Assembly: GCA_030148425.1 (NCBI GenBank)
Contig: JASBTM010000017.1
Coordinates: forward strand, 124,001-188,000
DNA: 64,000 nucleotides
Reading direction: 5' to 3'
From: Hyphomicrobium sp.
GTDB taxonomy: Bacteria; Pseudomonadota; Alphaproteobacteria; Rhizobiales; Hyphomicrobiaceae
Part shown: piece after piece, positions 1 through 9,005 of the stretch
Numbering within the stretch: position 1 is the first letter of the stretch
Layout of the letters: every line of letters starts with the position of its first letter
Program-made: the position numbers and the translations under genes
The notes under the pieces: model-generated
Database searches by the model: none
What the model saw: the letters and a program-made list of their open reading frames with translations, nothing else
Told to the model about the DNA's origin: nothing

Positions 1-1
1 A

Positions 2-182
2 GTATTTAGACGCCTTTACCGATTGGAAAAAAGCCGCACAACGCGGGGAAACGGACTAGGCTTAGTTTTGTGGCCGCCATTGCCGAACTCCATGGCGCAG
101 TCATCACGCTCCGAGACAATGCACCCGCCTCGTCACCGAAGTGCGTTTTAACGCGAGTTCTGTCTGGAGCTTTCCGGCATAA
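2..182 (+). pseudogene. C-terminal remnant of a sensor histidine kinase, frameshifted
   Basis: From base 2 the sequence reads VFRRLYRLEKSRTTRGNGLG, the end of a histidine-kinase ATPase domain including the G2 box GLGL. Near base 64 one base is missing and the reading moves to another frame, AAIAELHGAVITLRDNAP. Near base 132 a second missing base shifts it again to LVTEVRF and a TAA at 180-182. The same peptide recurs as the minus-strand remnant at 14036-14341. The N-terminus lies outside the window, so the full extent is unknown. Two single-base losses mean the product is not made intact, unless they are assembly errors. Confidence 0.75.
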
Positions 183-217
183 ATTGCTTGTGACGACGGC
201 GTCTCGATCGTTTGATG

Positions 218-1231
218 TTACGGCACCGATGCCGGAACCGGCGCACCGACGATCACAAATGTTCCAGGCCGCTCCGCCTTCCCAGGCCTCTTAGTCACTT
301 CCGTGACGTTCTGCTTCCCGAGCTGCGTCGGTGAAGAGACGATTTCGGTCACGGGCTCGATCGCGTTCGGACTGGAAACGAGCGGTGTTCCGGTTAATGC
401 GCTCGTCTCCAGCGCATCCTGTAACGCCGCCTGCCGCTTCTGAACAGTTACGCTGCGAAGCATCGAATAAAAGTCGATCGAGCTTTCCTCGAGATCCTGC
501 ATATCCCCGGCCTTGCCCAAATTGCTGAGCGGGCCGGTAACCGTTCCCGCCACATCCACAACGTTGGTAATGGGCTCGATATCCTCCACGAAATCTGCTG
601 CCGTCTTCGCCGAGGCAAGTTGCGTGGGAATGATCCCGCCAGAGTTCATTTGCGCAGCGAATTCAACGCCGCTTCCGATGGCGTCTCTAATATTTGTCGG
701 GCCAACTACCGGAAGCACGAGGTAAGCACTATCGCGATAGCCCCATACGTACATCGTCTGCCCGAAATCGCCCGACTGCTTGGCGAGCCCCTGGGACGCA
801 GCAACATCGAAAAATCCACCGATCCCAACCGTTGAATTGAGCGTGAACCGCCCCAACGTCGTCGCTGCACTCTTGAAACGCAGCTGCAGAACGTCATTAG
901 CAAATACGGTGGGCTCGCCGAGATTGACCGTGAACGCATCGACCCGATCGCGCACCGGTTGCGGAATGTTCTCGTTGTAGGCCTTGGCGACAGGATAAAG
1001 AACCGCGTGATTGAACTTCTCATTTTGCTCGAACACGGCGCGATTAAATGACTCGTTCGGATCTGGGACGGCTGCTGACGCGTCATCCTGCTCCGGCAGA
1101 ACCTCGTCAACCTGCTCAGTCGAGCCGAGATGCTGAAGGGACGGGGCAAGGGGGCTCGTACCGGCGCAGCCGGATAGTCCGATGCCAATAATGAAGCAAC
1201 CGACGTATTCGAAGATGGCTTTAAATCCCAT
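218..1231 (-). CDS. mlaA: MlaA/VacJ family phospholipid-transport lipoprotein
   Basis: This 337-residue protein has a signal peptide ending in the lipobox LSGC (residues 19-22), so Cys22 is the likely lipidated residue. The MlaA/VacJ core follows from about residue 57 (DPNESFNRAVFEQNEKFN) through LGRFTLNSTVGIGGFFDVA and YLVLPVVGPTNIRDAIG. MlaA is an outer-membrane lipoprotein that removes mislocalised phospholipids from the outer leaflet and passes them to the MlaFEDBC path. The C-terminal tail of about 80 residues is Pro/Thr-rich and looks disordered. No mlaFEDBC genes lie nearby. The gene follows the RND operon on the same strand but is separated from it by about 220 bases, so it probably has its own promoter. 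Family confidence is high. Confidence 0.9.
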   Translation of the reverse strand: MGFKAIFEYVGCFIIGIGLSGCAGTSPLAPSLQHLGSTEQVDEVLPEQDDASAAVPDPNESFNRAVFEQNEKFNHAVLYPVAKAYNENIPQPVRDRVDAFTVNLGEPTVFANDVLQLRFKSAATTLGRFTLNSTVGIGGFFDVAASQGLAKQSGDFGQTMYVWGYRDSAYLVLPVVGPTNIRDAIGSGVEFAAQMNSGGIIPTQLASAKTAADFVEDIEPITNVVDVAGTVTGPLSNLGKAGDMQDLEESSIDFYSMLRSVTVQKRQAALQDALETSALTGTPLVSSPNAIEPVTEIVSSPTQLGKQNVTEVTKRPGKAERPGTFVIVGAPVPASVP

Positions 1232-1450
1232 CGTCTCGAGTTTCCCTTAGGCTGTCGCCTCGCTCAAATTCCGCGCGAAGAATAGCCACCTCAATCGCGG
1301 TTGTCTGTGGCGGGCCAGCAACCAGTTCTTTTCATCTGCACACTCGTAGCCACCCGTTAACCGAGCCCGGTAGAGCGGTGCGCACCCACGTTCCGAGAAG
1401 CGCCAGAAAGAGGAGCACACCTTGCCTATATATCGTGGCCACCGATGCTC

Positions 1451-4400
1451 TCACGTTTCAGCAAGATTTCTTTCAGGCGCGCCCGACCGCGGCAATGTCG
1501 ATCCGATCAAAGCGGGCATGACGAGCAGAACGAGCGGAAATTGCAAGACGAGCCCCGCGATAATGGAAATCGCGAGCGGCTGTTGGATTGCCGATCCCTG
1601 ACCGATGGCGAAGGCTAACGGCGTCAACGTCAAGATGGCCGCGAGCGTCGTCATTGTGATGGGTCGCAAACGATTGCGGCTGGCTTCTCGCAGAGCGCGG
1701 CGCGGGCTCATTGTATGACTGAGTTCAAGATATTCCGAAACGTAGAAAATTGCCATCTCAGTGCCGATGCCTATGATCATTGTCATGCCCATGAGCGCCG
1801 TGATGTTGAGTTCGACCCCGGTCAACCACAGAGCCGTAAACACTGCGGTTGTCGATAGCAGCGAGCAGCCGATGATGATAATCGGGAGCCAAAGACGCTC
1901 GTAGAGAAATAGCAACAACAGGAACTCTGCGACGAGCGCAGCCGCGAAGACCTGCGCAAGGCCGGCAAATGCTATCTGCTGCTGCTGGTAGAGGCCGCCG
2001 AGCTCGTAGCGGACACCCGGCGACAACATGCCGGGCTGGTTGAGCATCAGACGAACATCGTCTACAGCGGAGCCGATACCGCGCCCTTCAATTCGGCCCG
2101 TGACCGAGATGATGGGTTGGAGATTGTCGCGGGAGATTTCCGGCTGTCCGCTGGATGGAACCAGATCGGCGACCCGGTGCAACGGAAACACGTGACCGTC
2201 GGGTGCACGGATTGGCAAATCGGCAAGCTCGGATTCGCGAAGCGAGCGTGCGCCGACGAGATCCACGCGGACGCCGACCGATTTGGTCGGCTGGGGTAAT
2301 TGCGTGGTGACAGTGCCTGCCAACGCCCCGGCCACAGAGCGTGAAATATCGTCCGGCGTGACGCCCTCAATGCCTGCGCGGACCTGATCAATTTTGACAT
2401 TAAGCGCATCGCCGGCAAGTTTCACCCCGCTTTTCACCTCAACGACGCCATCGATTTTGCCAATAGCGGCAGCGACCTTCCCGGCTTGCGGGATCAAGGC
2501 GCTTGGATCCGACGCATAGAGCTTGATCTCAATCGGCTGGGGGACGGCTGTCAGATCGCCGATCAAATCTTCCATGAGCTCGGCGAGTTCAATCTCGACG
2601 CCGGGGACTTTTGATCCCACCTCCGCGAGAACGGCTGCCATGACATCTGGTGTCGAACGCGCATGATCGGATTTGAGGCGAACAAAATAATCACCGTGGT
2701 AACTTTCTCCGAGATCGCCCCCGAGCCCGGTGCCGAGCCGGCGGGAAAAAGTTGCGACCTCGGGTGTTTCACTGAGAATCATATCGATCTGGCTCACCTC
2801 GCGGCTGGTCTCGGTGAGCGAAGTACCCGGCGGCGTATAGTAGTCGAGCACGAAGCCGCCCTCGTCTACGGAAGGCATGAATCCCGTCGGGACGGCATTG
2901 AAGGCAACCCAACCAAAAGCCAGCATGGGCAGCAGCGCGATCGCGAACAGCCACGGCCGTTTTATCAACTCGTCAAGTAGCCAAGCATGGCTGCGTGCGA
3001 AGATGCCTGCCTCCGCGGCCCCTGGATCGTGCCAACGATTGAAATCCACGAAATTTCGGACGAGCACTGGCACGAGGAATGCCGTCATGACATATGAAAT
3101 AGCGAGTGCTGCGGCCATCGTCAGCGATAGCGCCTTCGAGAACGCGCCGGTGACGCCACTCAAAAAGCTCAACGGCAGAAAAACGATCAAGGTCGCCATG
3201 GACGACCCCGTGAGCGGCTGCAAAAATTCCTGGCTTGCTGGCAAGACTGCGTCGTTGCCAGCTTTGGCGTGGCCTTGAGCCGCGGCGCCAGCGCGCCGGG
3301 CGATGTGCTCGACCATAACGATGACGTCGTCGATCAATAGACCCACGGCGGCAGCGATCCCGCCAAGCGTCATGATGTTAAAGCTCATCCCCGCAATATG
3401 GAGCACAAGAACGGTGGTGGCGAGTGTCGCTGGGACCACGAGCACAGCAACAAGCGTAACTCGCCAGCTCCGCAGGAAGAACATCAGCACAAGCCCCGCC
3501 AGGACCAATCCGATCAATATTGCGTCGCGGACACTTGCGGCTGATTGGGTGACGAGTTCGCTCTGGTCGTACCAGTTTTTCAATTCCACGCCGGGAGGTA
3601 GATTAAAGGTCGCGAGCTTTTCACGGACGGCCGCAGCGATCTGCACCGCATTACCATCTGGTTGCTCATAGACGTTGAAAAGGACGGCGGGCTTGCCGTC
3701 TTCTACGACGCGAATCCATTGTGGCGCGACACTGTCCCGTACCGTCGCAACATCGCGCACGCGGACGATAATGCCGGCATCGGATCGGATCACGACATCG
3801 CCGACTGCCGCCGTCTTGTCAATACTGTGATCGGCGATCACCAGGTAGAGCTTATGATTGTCCTGAATCCGGCCGACCGCCTGAAGCACATTCGCTTTGG
3901 CGAGCGCATCGGAGACGTCCGTTAAACTTAATCCGTAGTTTGCCAGCCGCTGGGGATCGGTTAGAATCTCAGCCTCTGCCGTCTCGCCACCTTGCACGTC
4001 GATGCGCGCGACGCCTTCGATCGAGGATAAGAGCGGCACAATCTGATACCGCGCGAGATCCCTGAGCGAGATTTGCGATTGGGTTTGGGACAAGAGTGCA
4101 TAAGAGATGATTGGAAAGACCGTAGGGTCCATCCGCCGCAAATCATAGCTCGTGCCGGTGGGAAGCTTTGGAAGCGTTCGCGAAATGGCGGCGTCGACGA
4201 GTAGCGTGCTCGCAACCATGTCCCGGCCCCAGCCGAAATCGATCGAAATCTGGGCAGTGCCCCGCGAACTCGTGGAGCGCACGTCCTGTACGCCGGGAAC
4301 GGTGCGGATTGCTTGCTCGACCGGTAGCGTCACGAGCAACGCAGTCTGATCGGCGGGCCGATCTCCGGCGTCGAGGTCCACGACGACGCGTGGGAACGAT

Positions 4401-4519
4401 ACCTGAGGAAAAAGCCCTACCGGCAGCGAGAAAGTCGATACCAAGCCGGCAATGGCTAAAGCGATGGCCGCAAGGACGATAGAGCGGCTGTGCCGCCCAA
4501 GAAATGCAGGGAAGCTCAT
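1451..4519 (-). CDS. RND efflux pump, inner-membrane subunit (AcrB/CzcA superfamily)
   Basis: This 1022-residue protein has the full RND layout: TM1 (residues about 11-31), a large periplasmic loop, a central TM bundle and a second half repeating the pattern. The TM4 proton-relay motif GLLIDDVIVMVEH carries the Asp pair D397/D398. In TM10 the position that is Lys in AcrB is occupied by Glu (E921, in IGTEMAIFYV), which resembles the CusA/CzcA pattern. The substrate is not predictable; both hydrophobic compounds and metals are exported by relatives. The start ATG overlaps the adaptor stop by four bases (ATGA), so the two are probably translationally coupled. It is the last gene of a three-gene operon that encodes a whole tripartite pump. 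Confidence 0.93.
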   Translation of the reverse strand: MSFPAFLGRHSRSIVLAAIALAIAGLVSTFSLPVGLFPQVSFPRVVVDLDAGDRPADQTALLVTLPVEQAIRTVPGVQDVRSTSSRGTAQISIDFGWGRDMVASTLLVDAAISRTLPKLPTGTSYDLRRMDPTVFPIISYALLSQTQSQISLRDLARYQIVPLLSSIEGVARIDVQGGETAEAEILTDPQRLANYGLSLTDVSDALAKANVLQAVGRIQDNHKLYLVIADHSIDKTAAVGDVVIRSDAGIIVRVRDVATVRDSVAPQWIRVVEDGKPAVLFNVYEQPDGNAVQIAAAVREKLATFNLPPGVELKNWYDQSELVTQSAASVRDAILIGLVLAGLVLMFFLRSWRVTLVAVLVVPATLATTVLVLHIAGMSFNIMTLGGIAAAVGLLIDDVIVMVEHIARRAGAAAQGHAKAGNDAVLPASQEFLQPLTGSSMATLIVFLPLSFLSGVTGAFSKALSLTMAAALAISYVMTAFLVPVLVRNFVDFNRWHDPGAAEAGIFARSHAWLLDELIKRPWLFAIALLPMLAFGWVAFNAVPTGFMPSVDEGGFVLDYYTPPGTSLTETSREVSQIDMILSETPEVATFSRRLGTGLGGDLGESYHGDYFVRLKSDHARSTPDVMAAVLAEVGSKVPGVEIELAELMEDLIGDLTAVPQPIEIKLYASDPSALIPQAGKVAAAIGKIDGVVEVKSGVKLAGDALNVKIDQVRAGIEGVTPDDISRSVAGALAGTVTTQLPQPTKSVGVRVDLVGARSLRESELADLPIRAPDGHVFPLHRVADLVPSSGQPEISRDNLQPIISVTGRIEGRGIGSAVDDVRLMLNQPGMLSPGVRYELGGLYQQQQIAFAGLAQVFAAALVAEFLLLLFLYERLWLPIIIIGCSLLSTTAVFTALWLTGVELNITALMGMTMIIGIGTEMAIFYVSEYLELSHTMSPRRALREASRNRLRPITMTTLAAILTLTPLAFAIGQGSAIQQPLAISIIAGLVLQFPLVLLVMPALIGSTLPRSGAPERNLAET

Positions 4520-5541
4520 TGAGCAGCACCTTGACGGATCGCGGCCTTGTCAGTGAGCTGATAATTTCCTTCAACGATAACGGGGCGTTTGGGATCGAGC
4601 GCGCCTTCAACGACGTCGTCCGCGCCGGTGCTCCCCACGACTTTCACGTCGACACGCGCGGCAGTGGTTTCCATCGCTTGAAAGAGGTATTCGCCCTGAG
4701 CGTCTCGGAGAATTGCATCGTGGGGTATAATCCAGCCTGTGAGATTCCCGACCGTGATTTCCGCTTTAAATGCCGCGCCTGAAACCACGGATCCGGGCGG
4801 CACTGATATGTCCGCATTAAGCAATCGCGTTTTCGGGTTGAGTACGCTGTCAACGCGCAAGATGCGTCCCTTGGCTCGTTCCTTTCCCGAAAGAGGCACT
4901 AGTTCCACCGGATCGCCAACATGAACGCGAAAACGCGCTTCGGGTTCGATCCCAACCGTCGCAACGAGACCATCCTGACGTGTGATCGTCATCAAAGCGA
5001 TGCCGGGCTGGACACGATCCCCTTGAGAGACTGGAATTGCTGCGATTATGCCGTCGAAAGGCGCAGTGAGCGTCTGACGCGGCTGATCAGCCCCTTCGCG
5101 CTTCATGGCCTCCAAAGCTGCCTGCGCGTCAGCGACTGCCTTATCCGCTTGTGCGAGTTGATCGTGCGTCGCCAATCGCTGGGCCAGGAGCTCTGCTGTG
5201 TGCACGCGTTGCTCGCGCGCAGTATTGGCGGCACTTACCGCCTGTTCATAAGCCGATATTGCGACAGCCGATGCGCCAAACTCCAGCAGTCGCGCGCCGG
5301 CCTTCACCTTCTCGCCAGGAGTAACGTTGATAGCGAGAACGCGGCCTTCCTGTTGAAAACTTAGCGTCATGTTCCCGTTGAAGGCCGGACCGACCATACC
5401 ATAGGCAGTTACGATATCAGGCACCATTCCGCGGCGCGGCTCTTGCGTCTGAACGGCGACGCTCGCGACGTCGTTGGCGAATGCCGTTCCGAAACTAACG
5501 CCTACGAACAAAGAACAAAAAACCAAAACGCAATGCTTCAC
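4516..5541 (-). CDS. RND periplasmic adaptor (membrane fusion protein, HlyD family)
   Basis: The protein has 341 residues. The N-terminus is a Sec signal peptide ending near AFA-ND. It is followed by a barrel-sandwich lipoyl half (FQQEGRVLAINVTPGEKVKAG), a short coiled-coil hairpin rich in Ala/Glu/Gln, the second lipoyl half (LTAPFDGIIAAIPVSQGDRV) and beta-barrel strands. This order is typical of RND adaptors, which bridge the pump and the outer-membrane channel in the periplasm. The start overlaps the outer-membrane-factor stop by four bases and the stop overlaps the pump start by four bases. The short hairpin fits HAE1/CzcB-like adaptors. Substrate specificity cannot be read from it. Confidence 0.92.
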   Translation of the reverse strand: MKHCVLVFCSLFVGVSFGTAFANDVASVAVQTQEPRRGMVPDIVTAYGMVGPAFNGNMTLSFQQEGRVLAINVTPGEKVKAGARLLEFGASAVAISAYEQAVSAANTAREQRVHTAELLAQRLATHDQLAQADKAVADAQAALEAMKREGADQPRQTLTAPFDGIIAAIPVSQGDRVQPGIALMTITRQDGLVATVGIEPEARFRVHVGDPVELVPLSGKERAKGRILRVDSVLNPKTRLLNADISVPPGSVVSGAAFKAEITVGNLTGWIIPHDAILRDAQGEYLFQAMETTAARVDVKVVGSTGADDVVEGALDPKRPVIVEGNYQLTDKAAIRQGAAQ

Positions 5542-6890
5542 AATTCTTCTCCGGACGGAAGGACGATCTGCGGCATTCCCGCGCCTATGAGAGTCGCAAT
5601 CGCAATCTGCTGATCGAGCAGCGCTTGCTCCATCGTCACGATTTCCTGCTCCTTGTTGATCCGCGTCACGACAAAATCCACGTAGCTGCGCTCATCGATA
5701 TTGCCTTCTTTGAAGGCGGACTCGGCCTTGGCTGCGATCTGTCGAGTGGCAGTCATCTCCTTGCGGACTCCGCTGAGCTGTCGTGAGATGAGCTTGATCT
5801 CGGCCGCCATTGCACGGACCTGTCCGGTCGCTGTCGTCAAGCGGGCCGTGTATTCATCGTGTAGCTGCTGGCGCGTCGCCGTCTCGATGGCGATGTTGCC
5901 CTGGTTCTGATTAAAGATCGGCAGCTCCAGCGTAATCTGCGGTCCGACATTGCGAACATTGGAATTGTCGCTGCCTCCGGTAACGCCGATGGATAAATTG
6001 GGAAATTGGGAAAGGATGGCCGCACGCACCTTGGCATCCTGCGCCCGGAATCCAAACTGCAGGGCGACGAGGTCGGGCCGCCGTTGGGCGAGCGTTGCAA
6101 GGCCCTCGTAGACCGCATCGGAATCCCATCGTGGCAAATCCACCTTGGCGGCAAGCATAAGGTGCGCGTCAGGCGCGAGCCCTAGCAGAGCCGCGAGTTG
6201 ATGGCGCCTTGTAAGCTGCTGACGCTCCAGGTCGCGCAGCTGTGACGCCACCGATTGCATTGCGGTGAGGTCAGGGGCCGATGACGTCAGCGTCTGATTG
6301 CCGGCAAGCACGGCAATGCGCGATTTTTCATAGCGGCTCGCCAGCAAATCGTGGTTTTCGCGCAAAATCGTCATCAGACGTTCGTTTTGGATGATATCGA
6401 TGGCAAGCAATCGAGCCTGTCCGACGATCTGCCATTCTTGCCAAAGGACTTGCGCGTCGACCTGATCGGCGCTTGCTTGTGCTGCGCTGCGCGTACTTGA
6501 AAGTGTGATGAGCGAGCGGATGTCCTGGCTGAGGGCGGCCGTCCACGCATTCGTCGTCCCGATTCCGGCAACGAGGGGCAGAATAGCGGCCGAGACTTGA
6601 GGATTTGGCAATAGCCCAGCCTGCAAGAGCTGCGCTTGCGCGACCCGTCGTTGCGCCCGCACGGCGACGAGATCGGGATTGTTTTCAACCGCAAGGATAC
6701 CGATCTCCGTCACGGACAACGGATGCCCGAGAGAGAATTCGGTGCGCGCAAGTGAGGCGACATTTGGCGCAAGAGGCGCCGTGCTCGACAATGCCAACGG
6801 CTCGTACGTTGCGCATCCAGACAAAAAGGCGATGATCGCAGACAGCGAAGCGAGCGCGGGAAAAAGCGCGTAGCGGCGTTTCATTGGCAA
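5538..6890 (-). CDS. TolC-family outer-membrane efflux lipoprotein
   Basis: This 450-residue protein has a signal peptide ending in the lipobox LSGC (residues 23-26), so it is probably lipid-anchored like OprM or CzcC. Two OEP repeats follow. The first contains AVENNPDLVAVRAQRRVAQAQ and QAGLLPNPQVSA; the second contains RPDLVALQFGFRAQDAKVRA and QFPNLSIGVTGG. It forms the outer-membrane channel of the tripartite pump. It is first in the operon, ahead of adaptor and pump, so the promoter should lie in or near the 40-base gap to the beta-propeller gene, or the genes may be co-transcribed with it. Confidence 0.92.
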   Translation of the reverse strand: MPMKRRYALFPALASLSAIIAFLSGCATYEPLALSSTAPLAPNVASLARTEFSLGHPLSVTEIGILAVENNPDLVAVRAQRRVAQAQLLQAGLLPNPQVSAAILPLVAGIGTTNAWTAALSQDIRSLITLSSTRSAAQASADQVDAQVLWQEWQIVGQARLLAIDIIQNERLMTILRENHDLLASRYEKSRIAVLAGNQTLTSSAPDLTAMQSVASQLRDLERQQLTRRHQLAALLGLAPDAHLMLAAKVDLPRWDSDAVYEGLATLAQRRPDLVALQFGFRAQDAKVRAAILSQFPNLSIGVTGGSDNSNVRNVGPQITLELPIFNQNQGNIAIETATRQQLHDEYTARLTTATGQVRAMAAEIKLISRQLSGVRKEMTATRQIAAKAESAFKEGNIDERSYVDFVVTRINKEQEIVTMEQALLDQQIAIATLIGAGMPQIVLPSGEEL

Positions 6891-6930
6891 TCACCGGGCT
6901 TCAACGTCACCACGTACTGGGACGTTGGCC

Positions 6931-8070
6931 TCATGGCCCACCGAATACCGCGATACAGCCCGCAGGGCATGGGCTCTTATCGCCGCTGGGCGCAATCGGC
7001 ACGAACACCCGTCCACTCACTGGGTCCGCCGCGACGGAGTGTGCACGTGAGCCAGTTGGAATATTAGCGAGCCACTGATCCTTGCGCGCGTCGATGACGC
7101 CGAGGACAGGACCGTCCGTATTGGCGACAGCCGCCAGATAGTAACGGCCCGCATTCTGGTCGAACCAAACCTCATCGGCCCCCCCAACCTTATCGATCTT
7201 GGCTACCACCTTCCCCGACGGCAGATCCAGTATCAGCGATTTAGCCGCAAAACCTGCCGCAACAGCATCATCGCTGCAGCCTACCAGCAGCTGATGATTG
7301 ACCCCGAGGGCGAGACCCGCCGGAACACACTTGTCGACAAATAACATGCGAATCAGTTGGCGTGAATTCGGATCGATGACGGCAATTCCTCCACGGTCCG
7401 CCCGACCATCGAGCTCGGGAACCGCGACATAGACAAGATCATCGGTGCCATCCCATACGGGCTGCTCCAATCCGTCGCTGGCGTTCTTGAGCGCCATCCT
7501 GCCGACGACCGTATAGGGCTCTTTGGTCGAGATAAAAGACACGAAGGGTGGCTTGTCGCTGTTATTCGCTGCGATCACGAGGCCGTCGCGCGCATCGTAG
7601 GCAAGCTCATCGACGCGACCGCTGCCCCCAGTCGAGATCGTAGCAATGATTTTCCGGCCCGCGACATCGATGACCTTGGCGCTGCTATCGCCATCGCCGG
7701 CCCAAATTTGATTGGCTCCGACTGCAACCAAGCCATTTGGTCCCGACGTCAGCGGACCGCCCGACGTTCCCATGCCGGTGAAGCCAGCGACCCGACCAAC
7801 AAATAGGCCACTTTTCGTATCGAACAAATCTACGCTGACATTGGAACGATCGGCGAGCGCATAAATCCCGCTCGTGTCCACAACGATACCTTGGTCGAAA
7901 CTTTCAAGAGGGCTTCCAGGCACGCGCAACAAGTCAACCTGTCGGATGAGATCGCTCGTTCGTTTGATGTCGGCGAGCGAACTTTCCATACATGAAGCAA
8001 GTGACAAAAATGCAAGCGCAAGCGACAAAGAGATTGCCGGGGTGCTAACGTGAAATAAATTGCGGGGCAT
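6931..8070 (-). CDS. YncE-like beta-propeller lipoprotein
   Basis: From ATG 8070, which has a GGAGAG ribosome-binding site five bases upstream, the protein has 379 residues. Its signal peptide ends in the lipobox LASC (residues 24-27). The rest is built of 40-50-residue propeller blades, for example GIYALADRSNVSVDLFDTKS, KVIDVAGRKIIATISTGG and IAVIDPNSRQLIRMLFVD, as in YncE/SMP-30-like seven-bladed propellers. Relatives are periplasmic or surface proteins of uncertain function. It lies 40 bases upstream of the efflux operon on the same strand and diverges from the two-component genes, so it may be co-expressed with the pump. An upstream ATG at 8097 would add nine residues but has no better ribosome-binding site. 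Confidence 0.8.
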   Translation of the reverse strand: MPRNLFHVSTPAISLSLALAFLSLASCMESSLADIKRTSDLIRQVDLLRVPGSPLESFDQGIVVDTSGIYALADRSNVSVDLFDTKSGLFVGRVAGFTGMGTSGGPLTSGPNGLVAVGANQIWAGDGDSSAKVIDVAGRKIIATISTGGSGRVDELAYDARDGLVIAANNSDKPPFVSFISTKEPYTVVGRMALKNASDGLEQPVWDGTDDLVYVAVPELDGRADRGGIAVIDPNSRQLIRMLFVDKCVPAGLALGVNHQLLVGCSDDAVAAGFAAKSLILDLPSGKVVAKIDKVGGADEVWFDQNAGRYYLAAVANTDGPVLGVIDARKDQWLANIPTGSRAHSVAADPVSGRVFVPIAPSGDKSPCPAGCIAVFGGP

Positions 8071-8324
8071 TAGCTCTCCGATCCATCGCGGGGACATGAT
8101 TTTTCGCTTCTCTGCACATAGGAGAAACTGGACGATTCCCCTCTATCGCTGGTCGCCAATGAACAATCGGCCAAAGCATCATCAGTTGAAGATGCCCGGA
8201 AAACTCGATTCGGAAGATGCCGGACGTTGCTGACCAAATCCTGACGCGTACGCCATTGCCTTTGCCATCAGCTTTGGATCAAATCTACTAGCTTATGTAC
8301 ACAAGTGTTGAGTCGGCCCCGCGC

Positions 8325-9005
8325 ATGAGAGTTCTGCTTGTAGAAGACAACGTGGCCATGCGCGAGATGATCGCTGACCATCTCAAAGAATGCCGCTTCG
8401 CCGTGGACGCCGTAAATTGCGGTGAGGACGCTTTGGCGGCAGTTGCGGCTGTGCGCTTCGATGCGGTGGTGCTAGACCTCGGCTTGCCGGACATCGACGG
8501 TATGGAGGTCCTGTCCATGCTTCAGCGCTCGCAGCCCGATTTGCCAGCGATTATCCTCTCCGCGCGCGACAGCGTGGATAATCGCCTGCTCGGACTCAAC
8601 GCCGGCGCCGACGACTATATCGTGAAGCCCTTCGATCTCAGTGAGTTGGAAGCGCGCCTGCGCGCCGTATTGCGCCGGCCGAGACGTCGACACGGGACGA
8701 TCCATGCGGTGGGGAAGCTCACCTTCGATACGTCGTCACGCGAAGCGCACGTCGAAGGAACACCGATAATCTTGACGCGCCGCGAAGCGGCCCTTCTCGA
8801 AGAATTGCTACGCGCGCCGGGACGCGTCATCACCAAAGATACGCTCGAAGAACGCCTCTATTCCCTCGACGATGCCGGAAGCATGAACGCTCTCGAGGCC
8901 GCGATTTCTAGGCTGCGCCGTAAGCTTTCCTCGGCGCGCTGCGGACTTCAAATCGAAACCAAATGGGGTATCGGCTACCGGCTGGTTGTAAGTGAGAACG
9001 AATGA
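8325..9005 (+). CDS. OmpR/PhoB-family response regulator
   Basis: The protein starts MRVLLVEDN and carries a receiver domain with phospho-acceptor Asp51 (VVLDLGLPDIDG), the acidic pocket ED (residues 7-8) and the conserved Lys in YIVKPFD. A winged-helix DNA-binding domain follows (ILTRREAALLEELLRAPGRV and IETKWGIGYRLV). An in-frame ATG at 8295 would add ten residues; neither start has a clear ribosome-binding site, and I chose the one matching family starts. The stop overlaps the kinase start (ATGA). The pair diverges from the beta-propeller/RND operon, which suggests it regulates that operon, the downstream lipid-modification genes, or both. That is inference from position only. Confidence 0.93.
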   Translation: MRVLLVEDNVAMREMIADHLKECRFAVDAVNCGEDALAAVAAVRFDAVVLDLGLPDIDGMEVLSMLQRSQPDLPAIILSARDSVDNRLLGLNAGADDYIVKPFDLSELEARLRAVLRRPRRRHGTIHAVGKLTFDTSSREAHVEGTPIILTRREAALLEELLRAPGRVITKDTLEERLYSLDDAGSMNALEAAISRLRRKLSSARCGLQIETKWGIGYRLVVSENE

